Shown: positions 45,401 through 53,692, counted from the stretch's first letter. The stretch is DNA of 64,000 bases from JABMMZ01 sp964505065 (GCA_964505065.1 CAZDGF010000010.1:3188-67187); one strand, 5' to 3'. Program-made: numbers and translations. The notes: generated by a model from the sequence alone, not told the origin.

Positions 45401-45698
45401 CAAGTTCCAGTTCGTCTATCTCAGCATAAAGTTTGTCTTTTTCTAAAATTTCATCAGCAGTTAAATTGGCTATTTGGGTTTTTAATTCATTTGTTTTAGT
45501 TTCAAAATCTATTAACCCCTCGGCTATGCGTTGTTTAAATTCAATGGTTTTGGCTCTTAACTCATCGTGGGTAAGGGTATTGTATTGTTCAAAAAACTGA
45601 TTGATTAAAGCAATAGTTGGGTTTATTAGCTTAACGTCTTTTTCGCTTTTGCTGCCGCCCAATACTTTTGAAATGCTTTTAAGGATACTATTTATCAT
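42402..45698 (-). CDS. secA: Preprotein translocase ATPase SecA
   Basis: 1098 aa, long as usual for Bacteroidota SecA. Walker A is IAEMGTGEGKTLVSTLPAYL, the DEAD-type motif FAMVDEVDSVLIDDARTPLI, and the helicase part MAGRGTDIKIG ... GTERHDSRRVDRQLRGRAGR. An insertion of roughly 100 residues (RLVEAQKKAVNGFLNEAKKQ onward) is typical of the phylum. The C-terminus is charged (SRADRRKMERDQKKQR) and lacks the zinc-binding Cys tail of E. coli SecA. It drives protein export through SecYEG. First gene of a four-gene operon. Confidence 0.97.
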   Translation of the reverse strand: MINSILKSISKVLGGSKSEKDVKLINPTIALINQFFEQYNTLTHDELRAKTIEFKQRIAEGLIDFETKTNELKTQIANLTADEILEKDKLYAEIDELELESNKTLEKILLEILPEAFAVVKQTAKRLSENSEIEVIATELDKQLAAKKDFVRVVGEKAFYKNEWNAAGGLVKWNMVHYDVQLIGGTVLHQGKIAEMGTGEGKTLVSTLPAYLNALAGRGVHIVTVNDYLARRDCEWNGPLFQFHGLTVDCIDYHRPNSDERRKAYLADITYGTNNEFGFDYLRDNMSHTPEELVQRKHHFAMVDEVDSVLIDDARTPLIISGPVPNGDVQEYTALKPRIERLVEAQKKAVNGFLNEAKKQIEAGNTGEKEGQGGLALFRAHRGLPKNKAIIKFLGEQGMKALLLKTENHYLQDQQREMPKADAELYFYIDEKNNQVELTDKGIDMITQSGEEKDFFIIPDVGTEIAEIEKGSLPTAEKAKQKEELMRNFAIKSERIHSISQLLKAYTLFEKDTEYIIAEGKVKIVDEQTGRVLEGRRYSDGLHQAIEAKENVKVEAATQTFATITLQNYFRMYHKLCGMTGTAETEAGEFWEIYKLDVVVIPTNRAIARKDMEDLIYKTKREKYNAVIDEIVKLTAEGRPVLVGTTSVEISELLSRMLKLRNIKHNVLNAKQNQREAEIVAEAGLPSAVTIATNMAGRGTDIKIGAEVKQAGGLAIVGTERHDSRRVDRQLRGRAGRQGDPGSSLFYVSLEDDLMRKFGSDRASKLMDRFGYKEGEVIQHSMMTKTIERSQRKVEQNNFGMRKRLLEYDDVMNKQRTVIYKRRKNALFGDRLALDLQNILSDFCDEKINSAKAADDFEGLSLDLALTFAVEAPFTAEEFKAQKPEQLADTLFDTLQAEYAKRQEELRSKAMPVLNKINATDGSKIEFVMVPFSDGIKHFGIPINLKKAVETKGEALTIEYEKNICLETLDDEWKDHLRELDELKQSANNATFEQKDPLLIYKIESFKLYAQMISRMNERILAMLFKAQIAAEDNKPVRQAAQPQKTDMSKMKLTRNDDTNGLPPELAGNSQFSGNDGGDRQLSRADRRKMERDQKKQR

Positions 45699-45705
45699 AA
45701 AGATG

Positions 45706-45713
45706 CAAAGATA
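45706..45713 (-). promoter_or_regulatory. -7 promoter box of the secA operon
   Basis: Reverse strand TATCTTTG, ending 7 nt before the ATG at 45698: a very short predicted leader. The -33 region is weak. Confidence 0.45.
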
Positions 45714-45841
45714 TTATTTTAAATGTTGTTAGAAAAATGATTAATGATAGAAAACCAAACTTTGTACCAAGCATTTAAAATGGTTTTATTTATGACAATG
45801 TGGCAAGTAATAAATTTGGCTTTAAGAAAAGGTTTATAGGA

Positions 45842-46645
45842 TTATTTCAAACTATCTAATGCTTTTCTAACACTTTTAAATTTTAAAAGCAAAGCTTTAG
45901 CATCTGTTTCATTCAAATGGATTTGTTCCATTATCATTCTGGTACCTCTTTCTACAAGCTTATGATTACTTAATTGCATATCTACCATTTTGCTGCCTTG
46001 CACTTTGCCCAATTTTATCATAGCGGTAGTACTTATCATGTTTAAAATTAGTTTTTGTGCAGTTCCGCTTTTCATACGGGTACTGCCAGTTACTATTTCT
46101 GGTCCTACAACTACTTCAATAGGATATTTGGCTATTTTACCAATTGCAGTATTACTATTGCAACAAATACATCCTGTATTAATATTCAATTCATTGCATG
46201 CTTGCAAACCGCCCAATACGTAAGGCGTTTTGCCAGATGCTGATATGCCAATTACAAAATCATTTGTAGTTAAATTGAAAATTTGTAGGTCTTTAATGGC
46301 TTGTTCGGTATCGTCTTCAGCAAATTCTACAGCTTTACGTATGGCGGTATCTCCACCTGCTATAATGCCATTTACCAAGCCAAAATCTACACCAAAGGTA
46401 GGTGGACATTCGCTTGCATCTACTATACCTAAGCGCCCACTTGTGCCAGCACCTATATAAAATAAGCGTCCGCCAAGTTTCATTTTTTTTACTAAAGCAT
46501 TTATTAAGTTTTCTATAACTTTAATTTCTTTCTGAATAGCCAAAGCTACTTTTTGGTCTTCAGTATTTATAGCGGTTAAAATATCTGCTGTTGAAAGCTC
46601 GGATAATTGGGGATATAAGGAATCTTGTTCGGTGGTGGAAAGCAT
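45842..46645 (-). CDS. murQ: N-acetylmuramic acid 6-phosphate etherase
   Basis: 267 aa SIS-domain lyase that cleaves MurNAc-6-phosphate to GlcNAc-6-phosphate and D-lactate during cell-wall recycling. IGAGTSGRLGIVDASECPPT carries the sugar-phosphate loop and the catalytic Glu (about residue 79). TGSTRMKSGTAQKLILNMIS is the second signature. The protein is complete but about 30 residues shorter than E. coli MurQ, lacking most of its C-terminal extension. No murK, anmK or PTS gene is adjacent. Confidence 0.93.
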   Translation of the reverse strand: MLSTTEQDSLYPQLSELSTADILTAINTEDQKVALAIQKEIKVIENLINALVKKMKLGGRLFYIGAGTSGRLGIVDASECPPTFGVDFGLVNGIIAGGDTAIRKAVEFAEDDTEQAIKDLQIFNLTTNDFVIGISASGKTPYVLGGLQACNELNINTGCICCNSNTAIGKIAKYPIEVVVGPEIVTGSTRMKSGTAQKLILNMISTTAMIKLGKVQGSKMVDMQLSNHKLVERGTRMIMEQIHLNETDAKALLLKFKSVRKALDSLK

Positions 46646-46767
46646 GGGACGAAAATAATGAATAATTAAAAATTAAGAATGAAAAATGAAAATCCAAAAT
46701 CAAAAATTTCCAAAATCAAAAATTTGAGTGTTACTAACTTGTTATTTACCTTCTGTATTAAAACCAT

Positions 46768-46775
46768 TACTTTTG
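46768..46775 (+). promoter_or_regulatory. -7 promoter box of carA
   Basis: TACTTTTG ends 7 nt before the ATG at 46783, so the transcript is predicted to start within a few bases of the start codon. Confidence 0.5.
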
Positions 46776-46782
46776 CACTTTA

Positions 46783-47862
46783 ATGAGCACAACACAAGCG
46801 GTACTGCTATTAAAAGACGGTACTTATTTTATAGGCAAAGCAGTTGGGAAAATTGGTACTACAACTGGCGAAATTTGTTTTAACACAGGTATGACAGGCT
46901 ACCAAGAAGTGTTTACCGACCCCTCTTATTTTGGTCAAATATTAGTGCAAACCAATGTACATATTGGCAATTATGGTACAAATACAAGCGATATAGAATC
47001 GAACAACATTAAAATTGCAGGCTTGGTGTGTAGCACATTTGCGCATCATCACTCTCGCAAAATGGCAACCGCCAGTATTGATGATTATTTTGTAAACAAT
47101 CAAGTGGTAGGCATACAAGGTATAGATACCCGCCAAGTGGTTCGTCATGTGCGAGATAAAGGCGCAATGAATGCTATAATAAGTAGCGAAATTACAGATA
47201 TAGACACGCTTAAAACTATGCTTGCGCAAGTGCCAGATATGAGTGGACTTGAACTTTCATCAACAATTACAACACCAGAATTTTATGCCGCAGGTAGCGA
47301 TATAGCCAAATACAAAGTAGCCGTTTTAGATTATGGTGTAAAGAAAAATATTGTTCGCTGTTTGAACGAAAGAGATGTATTTTGTGGGGTATTTAATGCC
47401 CGTGCCACAGCCAAACAAATAATGGATTGGAAACCCAATGGCGTTATGATATCTAACGGACCAGGCGACCCATCAGCAATGCCTTATGCTGTAGAAACCG
47501 TAAAAGAATTATTGGCTCAAAATATGCCATTGTTTGGTATTTGCTTGGGTAATCAAATATTGGGACAAGCTGTAGGGCAAGGTACATTTAAAATGCACAA
47601 TGGACATAGAGGTTTAAACCATCCTGTAAAAAACTTGGTAACAGGTTTAAGCGAAATTACTTCTCAAAATCATGGTTTTGCTTTAAAAGCAGATGACAAT
47701 CCACATATACAAGTTACGCATGTAAACTTAAACGATAACACTGTGGAAGGCATCAAGATAAAAGATAAAAAAGCCTTTAGTGTTCAATATCATCCAGAAT
47801 CTTCTCCAGGACCGCATGATAGCAGGTATTTGTTTGATGAATTTGTGAGAATGATGGAGTAG
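46783..47862 (+). CDS. carA: Carbamoyl-phosphate synthase small (glutaminase) subunit
   Basis: 359 aa. The N-terminal CPSase domain has GEICFNTGMTGYQEVFTDPS. The class I glutaminase domain has the nucleophile Cys in FGICLGNQILGQAVG and the His/Glu pair in QYHPESSPGPHD. It releases ammonia from glutamine for carbamoyl phosphate used in arginine and pyrimidine synthesis. The large subunit (carB) is not in the window. Confidence 0.96.
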   Translation: MSTTQAVLLLKDGTYFIGKAVGKIGTTTGEICFNTGMTGYQEVFTDPSYFGQILVQTNVHIGNYGTNTSDIESNNIKIAGLVCSTFAHHHSRKMATASIDDYFVNNQVVGIQGIDTRQVVRHVRDKGAMNAIISSEITDIDTLKTMLAQVPDMSGLELSSTITTPEFYAAGSDIAKYKVAVLDYGVKKNIVRCLNERDVFCGVFNARATAKQIMDWKPNGVMISNGPGDPSAMPYAVETVKELLAQNMPLFGICLGNQILGQAVGQGTFKMHNGHRGLNHPVKNLVTGLSEITSQNHGFALKADDNPHIQVTHVNLNDNTVEGIKIKDKKAFSVQYHPESSPGPHDSRYLFDEFVRMME

Positions 47863-47932
47863 TTGTTAAGGCTATTGTGTTATAAGTAAATTTTATTTAT
47901 CTTTAAATTTATATTTTATACCATTAAATGCC

Positions 47933-48847
47933 ATGTTTACCAAATACCCACTAAATTTAGAGATAAAAACCCCTTGTGAGGAGAATTTTAGCCAAATGCA
48001 CACAACAGTTAAAGGCAAATTTTGCAATAGCTGCCAAAAGGAGGTAATAGATTTTACAAGTTTTACAAATACAGAACTTGTAACATGGTTTGAAAACAAT
48101 ACTCAAAAAACTTGTGGTAGATTAACGAATACACAACTTGAAACCTTTAAGCGTGAAGTAGTAATTAAACATCGTTTTTTACCACGTTTGTTTTTAAGCA
48201 TTATGGTAGGCTTGGGTATTATAACGAAGGCTGAAGCTGAAAATAAGCCAATGAATGATACAGAAATTGTAAATACTCAAAGAGAAGCAAGCTATACACC
48301 TATTGATACAACTAAAATTGAGTTAAAATTAATTGACAATGAGACTAATAATAATATAAGTAATTGCAATTATTTTGTTATAAAAAATTATCAAGTAATA
48401 CAAAAAGGAAAAACCAATAATGATGGTTTTGTTTCTTTTAAAAGAGATACGACAAAAAATCAAATTAATGAATTTGAAATTGTATGTGAAGGGTACAATG
48501 GTTATACATTTTATCCGTCACAAAAAAATTACACTTTAAATTTAACTAAAAATACACAATACAAAATAAGTAAATTAGATTCTCAAAATAATACTTTAAA
48601 ATTTGTAGATTTAGCCACTGGTAAGCCTCTTAAATACAAGGAAATTAGTATGTATGTTGATGATTTTACTTCTTGTATAAATATTGAATATACTGATACA
48701 AATGGCTGTATAAATTTTCATGAATTTTATAATACTAAATTAGATAGCAATTCTGTTATAAAATTAGAGGTAGAAAATATTAGTAATAACAAAAATAAGC
48801 AACACATTTATATAAATGGAAAATTAGAAAGTAGTATTATTGTTTAA
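47933..48847 (+). CDS. Zinc-binding-type N-domain protein, probably truncated by an in-frame stop
   Basis: 304 aa. The N-terminal ~65 residues carry a Cys pattern (TPCEENFSQM, FCNSCQKEVIDFTSFTN, TCGRLTN) seen in many Bacteroidota proteins that continue with a hydrophobic segment (LPRLFLSIMVGLGIITKAEA) and beta-rich domains. After the TAA at 48845-48847 the same frame stays open for 35 more codons (48848-48955), giving ILGGIRPYKKKTFWQKLTSP and an Arg-rich end. GGI followed by a WQK-basic tail is how related proteins end, so the stop looks like a nonsense mutation. The true protein may be 340 aa. Confidence 0.65.
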   Translation: MFTKYPLNLEIKTPCEENFSQMHTTVKGKFCNSCQKEVIDFTSFTNTELVTWFENNTQKTCGRLTNTQLETFKREVVIKHRFLPRLFLSIMVGLGIITKAEAENKPMNDTEIVNTQREASYTPIDTTKIELKLIDNETNNNISNCNYFVIKNYQVIQKGKTNNDGFVSFKRDTTKNQINEFEIVCEGYNGYTFYPSQKNYTLNLTKNTQYKISKLDSQNNTLKFVDLATGKPLKYKEISMYVDDFTSCINIEYTDTNGCINFHEFYNTKLDSNSVIKLEVENISNNKNKQHIYINGKLESSIIV

Positions 48848-48970
48848 AAAGAATTTAAAGAAAAGTATATTCATATATTAGGAGGAATTAGACCTTACAA
48901 AAAGAAAACATTTTGGCAAAAATTAACTTCTCCTTTAAGAAAAAGAAGAAGATAAATAACGAGAACTAAA

Positions 48971-49089
48971 GTTAAGCAACGGTATGGTCATTCTGTAAAT
49001 TTTGGCTTCGCAAAATTATACAGAATCTGAAAAACTACAAATTCTGAATCTTTTTTCAGAGCAAAAAAGTTCAGAATGACGCTTAATTT
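48971..49089. repeat. Two-hairpin intergenic repeat
   Basis: The outer ends are imperfect inverted repeats (GTTAAGC ... GCTTAAT; GTCATTCTG ... CAGAATGAC). Inside are two hairpins: ATTCTGTA with TACAGAAT (48990-49026) and ATTCTGAA with TTCAGAAT (49041-49077). Together they fill the gap before the dnaB stop. No coding capacity; probably a dispersed non-autonomous repeat or the dnaB terminator. Confidence 0.6.
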
Positions 49090-49110
49090 AAAAATACGGG
49101 TTAATTAAAA

Positions 49111-50709
49111 TTACTCAAAAGGCGCATCATCGTCAAATCCGCTAATATTTGCGCCTGTATCTATATCGTCATCTATTCTAAAACTGTCTTCTTCTTCTTT
49201 GGCTATAACGGTTTTGCCCAATTCGTATAGGTTGGCTTTGGGTGTATGGTCGTCTTCTGTATTTACCTTGCTACCATAAGTTACCACTTGGGGTTCATCG
49301 GCTTGGTAATAGTTTTCTTCATAGTTTTCAAACTTGGCAAGGTGCGGCACATAGCGTACTTTGGCATTGTCCGTAGGTCCGTTTCTATGTTTGGCAATCA
49401 TTATTTCTGCCATATTCAAATCGTGCTCATAGCCATCGGTACTCAATTTGTAATAATCTGGTCGCCATATAAAGCCTACAATATCGGCATCTTGTTCTAT
49501 ACTGCCCGATTCACGCAAATCGCTTAACTGTGGTTTTTTATCGCCTCCACGTTTTTCTACATCTCTACTCAATTGCGCAAGGGCTATAATGGGAATATTC
49601 AATTCTTTTGCCAATGCCTTTAGCGAGCGAGAGATATAACTTATTTCTTGCTCACGGTTGCCATTTTTATTGCCGCTATCTTCGCCCCGCATAAGCTGTA
49701 AATAGTCAATCACAATCATTTCAATATTGTGCTTACTATGCAGCCTTCGGCATTTTGCTTTTAGCTCAAATATGGGTAACGAGGGCGTATCGTCAATATA
49801 AATTTTGGCTTTGCTTAGTTTTTGAATTTTGGTGTGCAATTGCGCCCATTCGTGTTCTTCCAATTGTCCTTTTTTTAGCTTTTCGGAACTTAAGCCACTT
49901 TCAGAGGCAATAAGTCTTGTTACCAATTGTGTGGCACTCATTTCTAAACTAAAAATGGCAACAGGTTTTTGAAAATCTACGGCAGCATTGCGCAGCATGC
50001 TCAATGCCAATGCTGTTTTACCCATACCAGGGCGAGCTGCAAGAATAATTAAATCCGATTTTTGCCAACCAGCTGTAATATTATCCAATGTTTTTAAGCC
50101 ACTGGGTACGCCTGTTAAACCATCTTTTTTTTCAACATTGGCTTCTATCTGTAAAATGGCTTCGTTCATTATACTCGATATTTCTTGATACGAGCGTTTC
50201 ATGCCATCGTTTTTTACCTCGTATAAATCTTTTTCAGTAGCATCTAAAAGTTTAAAAGCATCTGTACCATCTTCAAAAGCATCTGTAAGCGTACTGCCTG
50301 ATATTCGGATAAGCTCACGTTGAATAAATTTTTGAATAACAATGTGGGCATGGTATTGCAAATTGGCTGCAGATGATACACGGCTTGTAAGTTTAGCAAT
50401 AAAATATGGTCCGCCCACTATGTCTAAAAAGCCTTTGACTTTTAATTTTTCTGTAACCGTAAGAATATCTACAGGTTGGTTTTCGTTGTATAAATCCAAC
50501 ATACATTCATATACATACTGGTGTGCATCTATATAAAAATGTTTGGCTTTTAGGGTTTCCATACCATCTTTAAGCGCCTCTTTATCGAGCATAATAGCAC
50601 CCAGTATGGCTTCTTCAAATTCTGGGGCTTGGGGTGGTAGTTTTCCTCCTGCATCAAGTGCGGTGTAATCTAATCTTTTTTGTTTGCGCACACTTGGTCT
50701 TTCTATCAT
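49111..50709 (-). CDS. dnaB: Replicative DNA helicase DnaB
   Basis: About 532 aa from the ATG at 50709 (MIERPSVRKQKRL); an upstream in-frame ATG at 50745 would add 12 residues not typical of the family. N-terminal domain with PPQAPEFEEAILGAIMLDKE, then the RecA-like ATPase: Walker A LAARPGMGKTALALSML, Walker B IEMIVIDYLQLM, then LKALAKELNIPIIALAQLSR and SDLRESGSIEQDADIV. It unwinds DNA at the replication fork as a hexamer. The acidic C-tail (DDDIDTGANISGFDDDAPFE) is typical of Bacteroidota. Confidence 0.96.
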   Translation of the reverse strand: MIERPSVRKQKRLDYTALDAGGKLPPQAPEFEEAILGAIMLDKEALKDGMETLKAKHFYIDAHQYVYECMLDLYNENQPVDILTVTEKLKVKGFLDIVGGPYFIAKLTSRVSSAANLQYHAHIVIQKFIQRELIRISGSTLTDAFEDGTDAFKLLDATEKDLYEVKNDGMKRSYQEISSIMNEAILQIEANVEKKDGLTGVPSGLKTLDNITAGWQKSDLIILAARPGMGKTALALSMLRNAAVDFQKPVAIFSLEMSATQLVTRLIASESGLSSEKLKKGQLEEHEWAQLHTKIQKLSKAKIYIDDTPSLPIFELKAKCRRLHSKHNIEMIVIDYLQLMRGEDSGNKNGNREQEISYISRSLKALAKELNIPIIALAQLSRDVEKRGGDKKPQLSDLRESGSIEQDADIVGFIWRPDYYKLSTDGYEHDLNMAEIMIAKHRNGPTDNAKVRYVPHLAKFENYEENYYQADEPQVVTYGSKVNTEDDHTPKANLYELGKTVIAKEEEDSFRIDDDIDTGANISGFDDDAPFE

Positions 50710-50831
50710 AGCTACAAAACTATTGTTATTGAATGCTTTAAACAATATGAAATATTGTAAGTTATAAGCCTAAATATGTTTACTACTTGTGGATATGGTT
50801 TTGTTTTTTATTCAATCATACATTGATTTTT

Positions 50832-51488
50832 TTAGAAATCATATTCGCTGGCTGTAATCTCTATATTTTCTTTTTTAATAGGGTGCTCGAAAGCAATTTT
50901 GTAGGCGTGTAGGCAAATACTTTTATTTTTAAGTGTTTGAGGTGCGCCATATTTTATATCGCCAACTATGGGGGTTTTATTGTATGCCAATTGCGCTCTT
51001 ATTTGATGAAAACGTCCTGTAATTGGCTTTACTTCTAATATACATTGATGCCCTTTAAGTTTAAAAATAGTATAACTTAAAGTAGAAAGTTTGCCATTTT
51101 CTATTGGGCGATTAAAAACATCTGCTTTTTTTGTTTTGGCATTTTTACGCAAGTAGTTTTCCAGTGTTTTTTCTGTTTCCAAAGGAATGCCATTTACAAG
51201 TGCCAAGTATGTTTTACGTATTTTGTCATCTCTAAAAAGTTCGTTCATTTTTGCCAATGCTTTGCTTGTTTTTGCCAATACTACAACACCGCTAACGGGT
51301 CTATCTATGCGGTGTATTACCCCACAAAATACATTGCCAGGCTTGTTGTCTCTGTGTTTTAAAAAATCTTTAACCAATTCCGAAAGTGGTGTATCGCCTG
51401 TTTCATCGCCTTGCACCAATATGCCAGAAGCTTTATTTATGGCTATTAAATGGTTGTCTTCATATAGTATATGAGCCTTTATATCCAT
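50832..51488 (-). CDS. RluA-family pseudouridine synthase
   Basis: 218 aa, catalytic domain only (no S4 domain). The motif with the catalytic Asp is GVIHRIDRPVSGVVVLAKTS. LEVKPITGRFHQIRAQLAYN and VGDIKYGAP follow. It isomerises a uridine in rRNA or tRNA; the exact site cannot be read. Its ATG immediately follows the murB stop, which suggests coupling. Confidence 0.92.
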   Translation of the reverse strand: MDIKAHILYEDNHLIAINKASGILVQGDETGDTPLSELVKDFLKHRDNKPGNVFCGVIHRIDRPVSGVVVLAKTSKALAKMNELFRDDKIRKTYLALVNGIPLETEKTLENYLRKNAKTKKADVFNRPIENGKLSTLSYTIFKLKGHQCILEVKPITGRFHQIRAQLAYNKTPIVGDIKYGAPQTLKNKSICLHAYKIAFEHPIKKENIEITASEYDF

Positions 51489-52502
51489 TTATATAATATT
51501 TACCTCTGGCTCTAAAGTTATGCCGTATTTAAGTTTTACGCTTTCAATTATTTGCATAGCAAGGGCATATACCTCTGCACCGTTGGCATTGCCATAGTTT
51601 ACCAATACCAAGGCTTGTTTAGCATGGCTACCTGTATTGCCTATTTGTTTGCCTTTCCAGCCGCATTGCTCTATTAGCCAACCAGCGGGTACTTTTATGC
51701 CATTTTCATTTTCATAGCCTTTTATATCTGGAAACTGTTGTTTAAGCACATCAAATTGTTGTAGGCTAATGGTAGGGTTTTTAAAAAAACTTCCGCTATT
51801 GCCTAATATTTTAGGGTTTGGTAATTTGGATTCTCTAATATTTATTACCGCTTGGCTTATTTGCTGAATGGTGGCTTTTGTAGGCTCTATGTTTTGGGCT
51901 ATTAAAGTTTGTTGAATATCGCCATATTCTATATTTAATGTTGGTTTTTTATTCAGCTTAAATGTTACAGAATAAATAAAATATTGCCCTTTTAGTTTAC
52001 GTTTAAATACACTTTCTCTGTAGCCAAATTCGCATTTTTCTTTATCAAATATTTCTATTTGTAATGTATCTAAATTTAAAGCTTCTAATGTATCAAATAC
52101 ATCTACAATCTCTACCCCATACGCACCTATATTTTGCATAGGTGCTGCGCCTACTGTGCCTGGTATTAGCGATAGGTTTTCTACTCCTGCCCAATTTTGT
52201 TGTAAGCAATGTAGCACAAACTCATGCCAATTTTCGCCACTGTAAGCCTTTACCCATATATTTTCTGATGTTTCTTTTACTATTTGAATGCCTTTTATTT
52301 GGTTTAAAATTACCAAGCCATCGTAATTTTGTGTAAGCAATACATTGCTACCGCCTCCTAATATAAGGGTTTGGTTTTCTGTATTTTGGGTAAATGCTTT
52401 TTTAAGTTTTTCTAAATTATTAACCATGCAAAATACTTTGGCATTTACATTTAGCCCAAAAGTGTTGTAGGGCAGTAAAGAAATATTATGTTGAAAATTC
52501 AA
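51489..52502 (-). CDS. murB: UDP-N-acetylenolpyruvoylglucosamine reductase
   Basis: 337 aa FAD enzyme, E. coli type I form by length. FAD-binding motif LILGGGSNVLLTQ, then LIPGTVGAAPMQNIGAYG. The active-site Ser is in LGNSGSFFKNP and the catalytic Glu near the end in TLEPEV. It makes UDP-MurNAc with NADPH, the second step of peptidoglycan precursor synthesis. Confidence 0.95.
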   Translation of the reverse strand: MNFQHNISLLPYNTFGLNVNAKVFCMVNNLEKLKKAFTQNTENQTLILGGGSNVLLTQNYDGLVILNQIKGIQIVKETSENIWVKAYSGENWHEFVLHCLQQNWAGVENLSLIPGTVGAAPMQNIGAYGVEIVDVFDTLEALNLDTLQIEIFDKEKCEFGYRESVFKRKLKGQYFIYSVTFKLNKKPTLNIEYGDIQQTLIAQNIEPTKATIQQISQAVINIRESKLPNPKILGNSGSFFKNPTISLQQFDVLKQQFPDIKGYENENGIKVPAGWLIEQCGWKGKQIGNTGSHAKQALVLVNYGNANGAEVYALAMQIIESVKLKYGITLEPEVNII

Positions 52503-52541
52503 AGTCTAAACTATAATTAATATTCAGCAAAGCTAATAAAA

Positions 52542-52700
52542 TTAAAGTAAAATTATTCTACTAAAAATGTTTGGGTTGACAACAAAATAAAATTCGCCAT
52601 TAAATAAATTGTTATTGCTAAGGTTTGTATTTATTGATTGAGCAAATAATGTATTTAATGAGAGAAAAATTAAGGCTGTTTTGAAAATTATTTTTATCAT
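52542..52700 (-). CDS. Short signal-peptide-bearing frame, possible remnant
   Basis: 52 aa. Starts MIKIIFKTALIFLSLNTLFAQ, a convincing signal peptide cut after AQ, followed by only about 30 residues (SINTNLSNNNLFNGEFYFVV ...). It is either a very small secreted peptide or the first exon-like stub of a deleted secreted protein. It starts 13 nt beyond the AbiEii-type stop on the same strand. Confidence 0.35.
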   Translation of the reverse strand: MIKIIFKTALIFLSLNTLFAQSINTNLSNNNLFNGEFYFVVNPNIFSRIILL

Positions 52701-52712
52701 TTTTGAGTTGTT

Positions 52713-53336
52713 TTATTTTAAATAATCATTTACCACTTTTTGCAATCCACGTTTAACATCCTCCCAAGTGGTTTGGGTAAGGCATACAGGGTCTTCGCTT
52801 TCATTAGCATCTTCAAAATAAGTAAGTGCTTGCGGAATAGAAATATGAAGAGATTGCATTGGATATTTTTGTTTATGAAATTCAATAATTTCTTTCAGAG
52901 AAAACTCTTTTAACAACTCATATAAATCAAAAAAATCTTTTTTAATCCCTCTGCCAAATATGTCTTGAATTTTCATTGCAGCAATATCTTGATTGCTCAA
53001 CATTCTTATATTTTCTTTAATCTCTAAAGGATAAATAATCTCAAAATTATAATGAATTAAATCTACTTTTATATCGTCTATTTTACAAAAAACGCCAACT
53101 TTATTAGATGTTCCTAATATAAATTTGGTATTAAAATTTTCAACTAAAGCATCTAAGATCAAAGAGTTTTCTATTTTAGCATTTGAAAACAAATCTAAAT
53201 CTATAGAGTTTCTATGCCCAAATTTAAGTGATAAAGCAGTTCCACCAACTAAATTAAAAGTTGATAAAATATCTATTTCCATTAATTGCTTTAATATGGA
53301 AAAAGTGCGGGGTTCAACTGTCTGTTTTTGTAACAT
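52713..53336 (-). CDS. AbiEii/AbiGii-type nucleotidyltransferase toxin
   Basis: 207 aa. The nucleotidyltransferase motif with the metal-binding Asp pair is NLVGGTALSLKFGHRNSIDL followed by DLF. IKVDLIHYNF gives the third Asp region, and QDIAAMKIQDIFGRGIKKDF follows. AbiEii-family toxins modify tRNA or otherwise block growth and can defend against phage. The start lies within the end of the upstream gene (46-nt overlap), so the pair is a bicistronic TA-like unit. Confidence 0.85.
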   Translation of the reverse strand: MLQKQTVEPRTFSILKQLMEIDILSTFNLVGGTALSLKFGHRNSIDLDLFSNAKIENSLILDALVENFNTKFILGTSNKVGVFCKIDDIKVDLIHYNFEIIYPLEIKENIRMLSNQDIAAMKIQDIFGRGIKKDFFDLYELLKEFSLKEIIEFHKQKYPMQSLHISIPQALTYFEDANESEDPVCLTQTTWEDVKRGLQKVVNDYLK

Positions 53337-53593
53337 TTAAAATCTTCAATTGGTTTTTCAACAATTGCACTTGCCAAATACAGGGTGTGTAACATTAAAT
53401 ATTTAGCATTTAAAAGCGCCTCATTAATTTTCTCATCGCCATAATACCGCCTGCAATTGCGAATATCGGGCACATCGCCACGCTCAAATACACGCACAAT
53501 TACCCAATTGGCTTTGGCATCGTAATCTATGGTGTCAAAATTTACATCCCAAAAAATACTTTTGTTAAAAATGGGCTTTTCTTTAGGCGGCAT
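53291..53593 (-). CDS. DUF6922-like partner of the AbiEii-type toxin
   Basis: 100 aa. Contains FNKSIFWDVNFDTIDYDAKA, then WVIVRVFERGDVPDIRNCRR, a conserved short domain regularly placed upstream of AbiEii-type genes in Bacteroidota. By position it is the likely antitoxin or regulator; no DNA-binding motif is obvious to me. Confidence 0.7.
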   Translation of the reverse strand: MPPKEKPIFNKSIFWDVNFDTIDYDAKANWVIVRVFERGDVPDIRNCRRYYGDEKINEALLNAKYLMLHTLYLASAIVEKPIEDFKCYKNRQLNPALFPY

Positions 53594-53648
53594 TTTGCAA
53601 ATATAAATAGCATTAATCTTATTTTGACTTAAGCAATTAAATTTTTTT

Positions 53649-53688
53649 AAATTAAAATTTGTACATATTTTTGTACAAATTTTAATTT
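53649..53688. promoter_or_regulatory. Palindromic operator overlapping the yefM promoter
   Basis: Two perfect 17-bp arms (53649-53665, 53672-53688) with core TTGTACA and a 6-nt spacer. The -7 box TATTTTTG (53666-53673) sits in the centre. The start codon is 5 bp beyond the right arm. Bound antitoxin would therefore block transcription. Confidence 0.8.
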
Positions 53689-53692
53689 TATT

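Noticed and set aside
52542..52700. Real small secreted peptide with a known role
   Set aside because: The signal peptide is convincing, but the mature part is too short and featureless to assign; kept only as a low-confidence frame.
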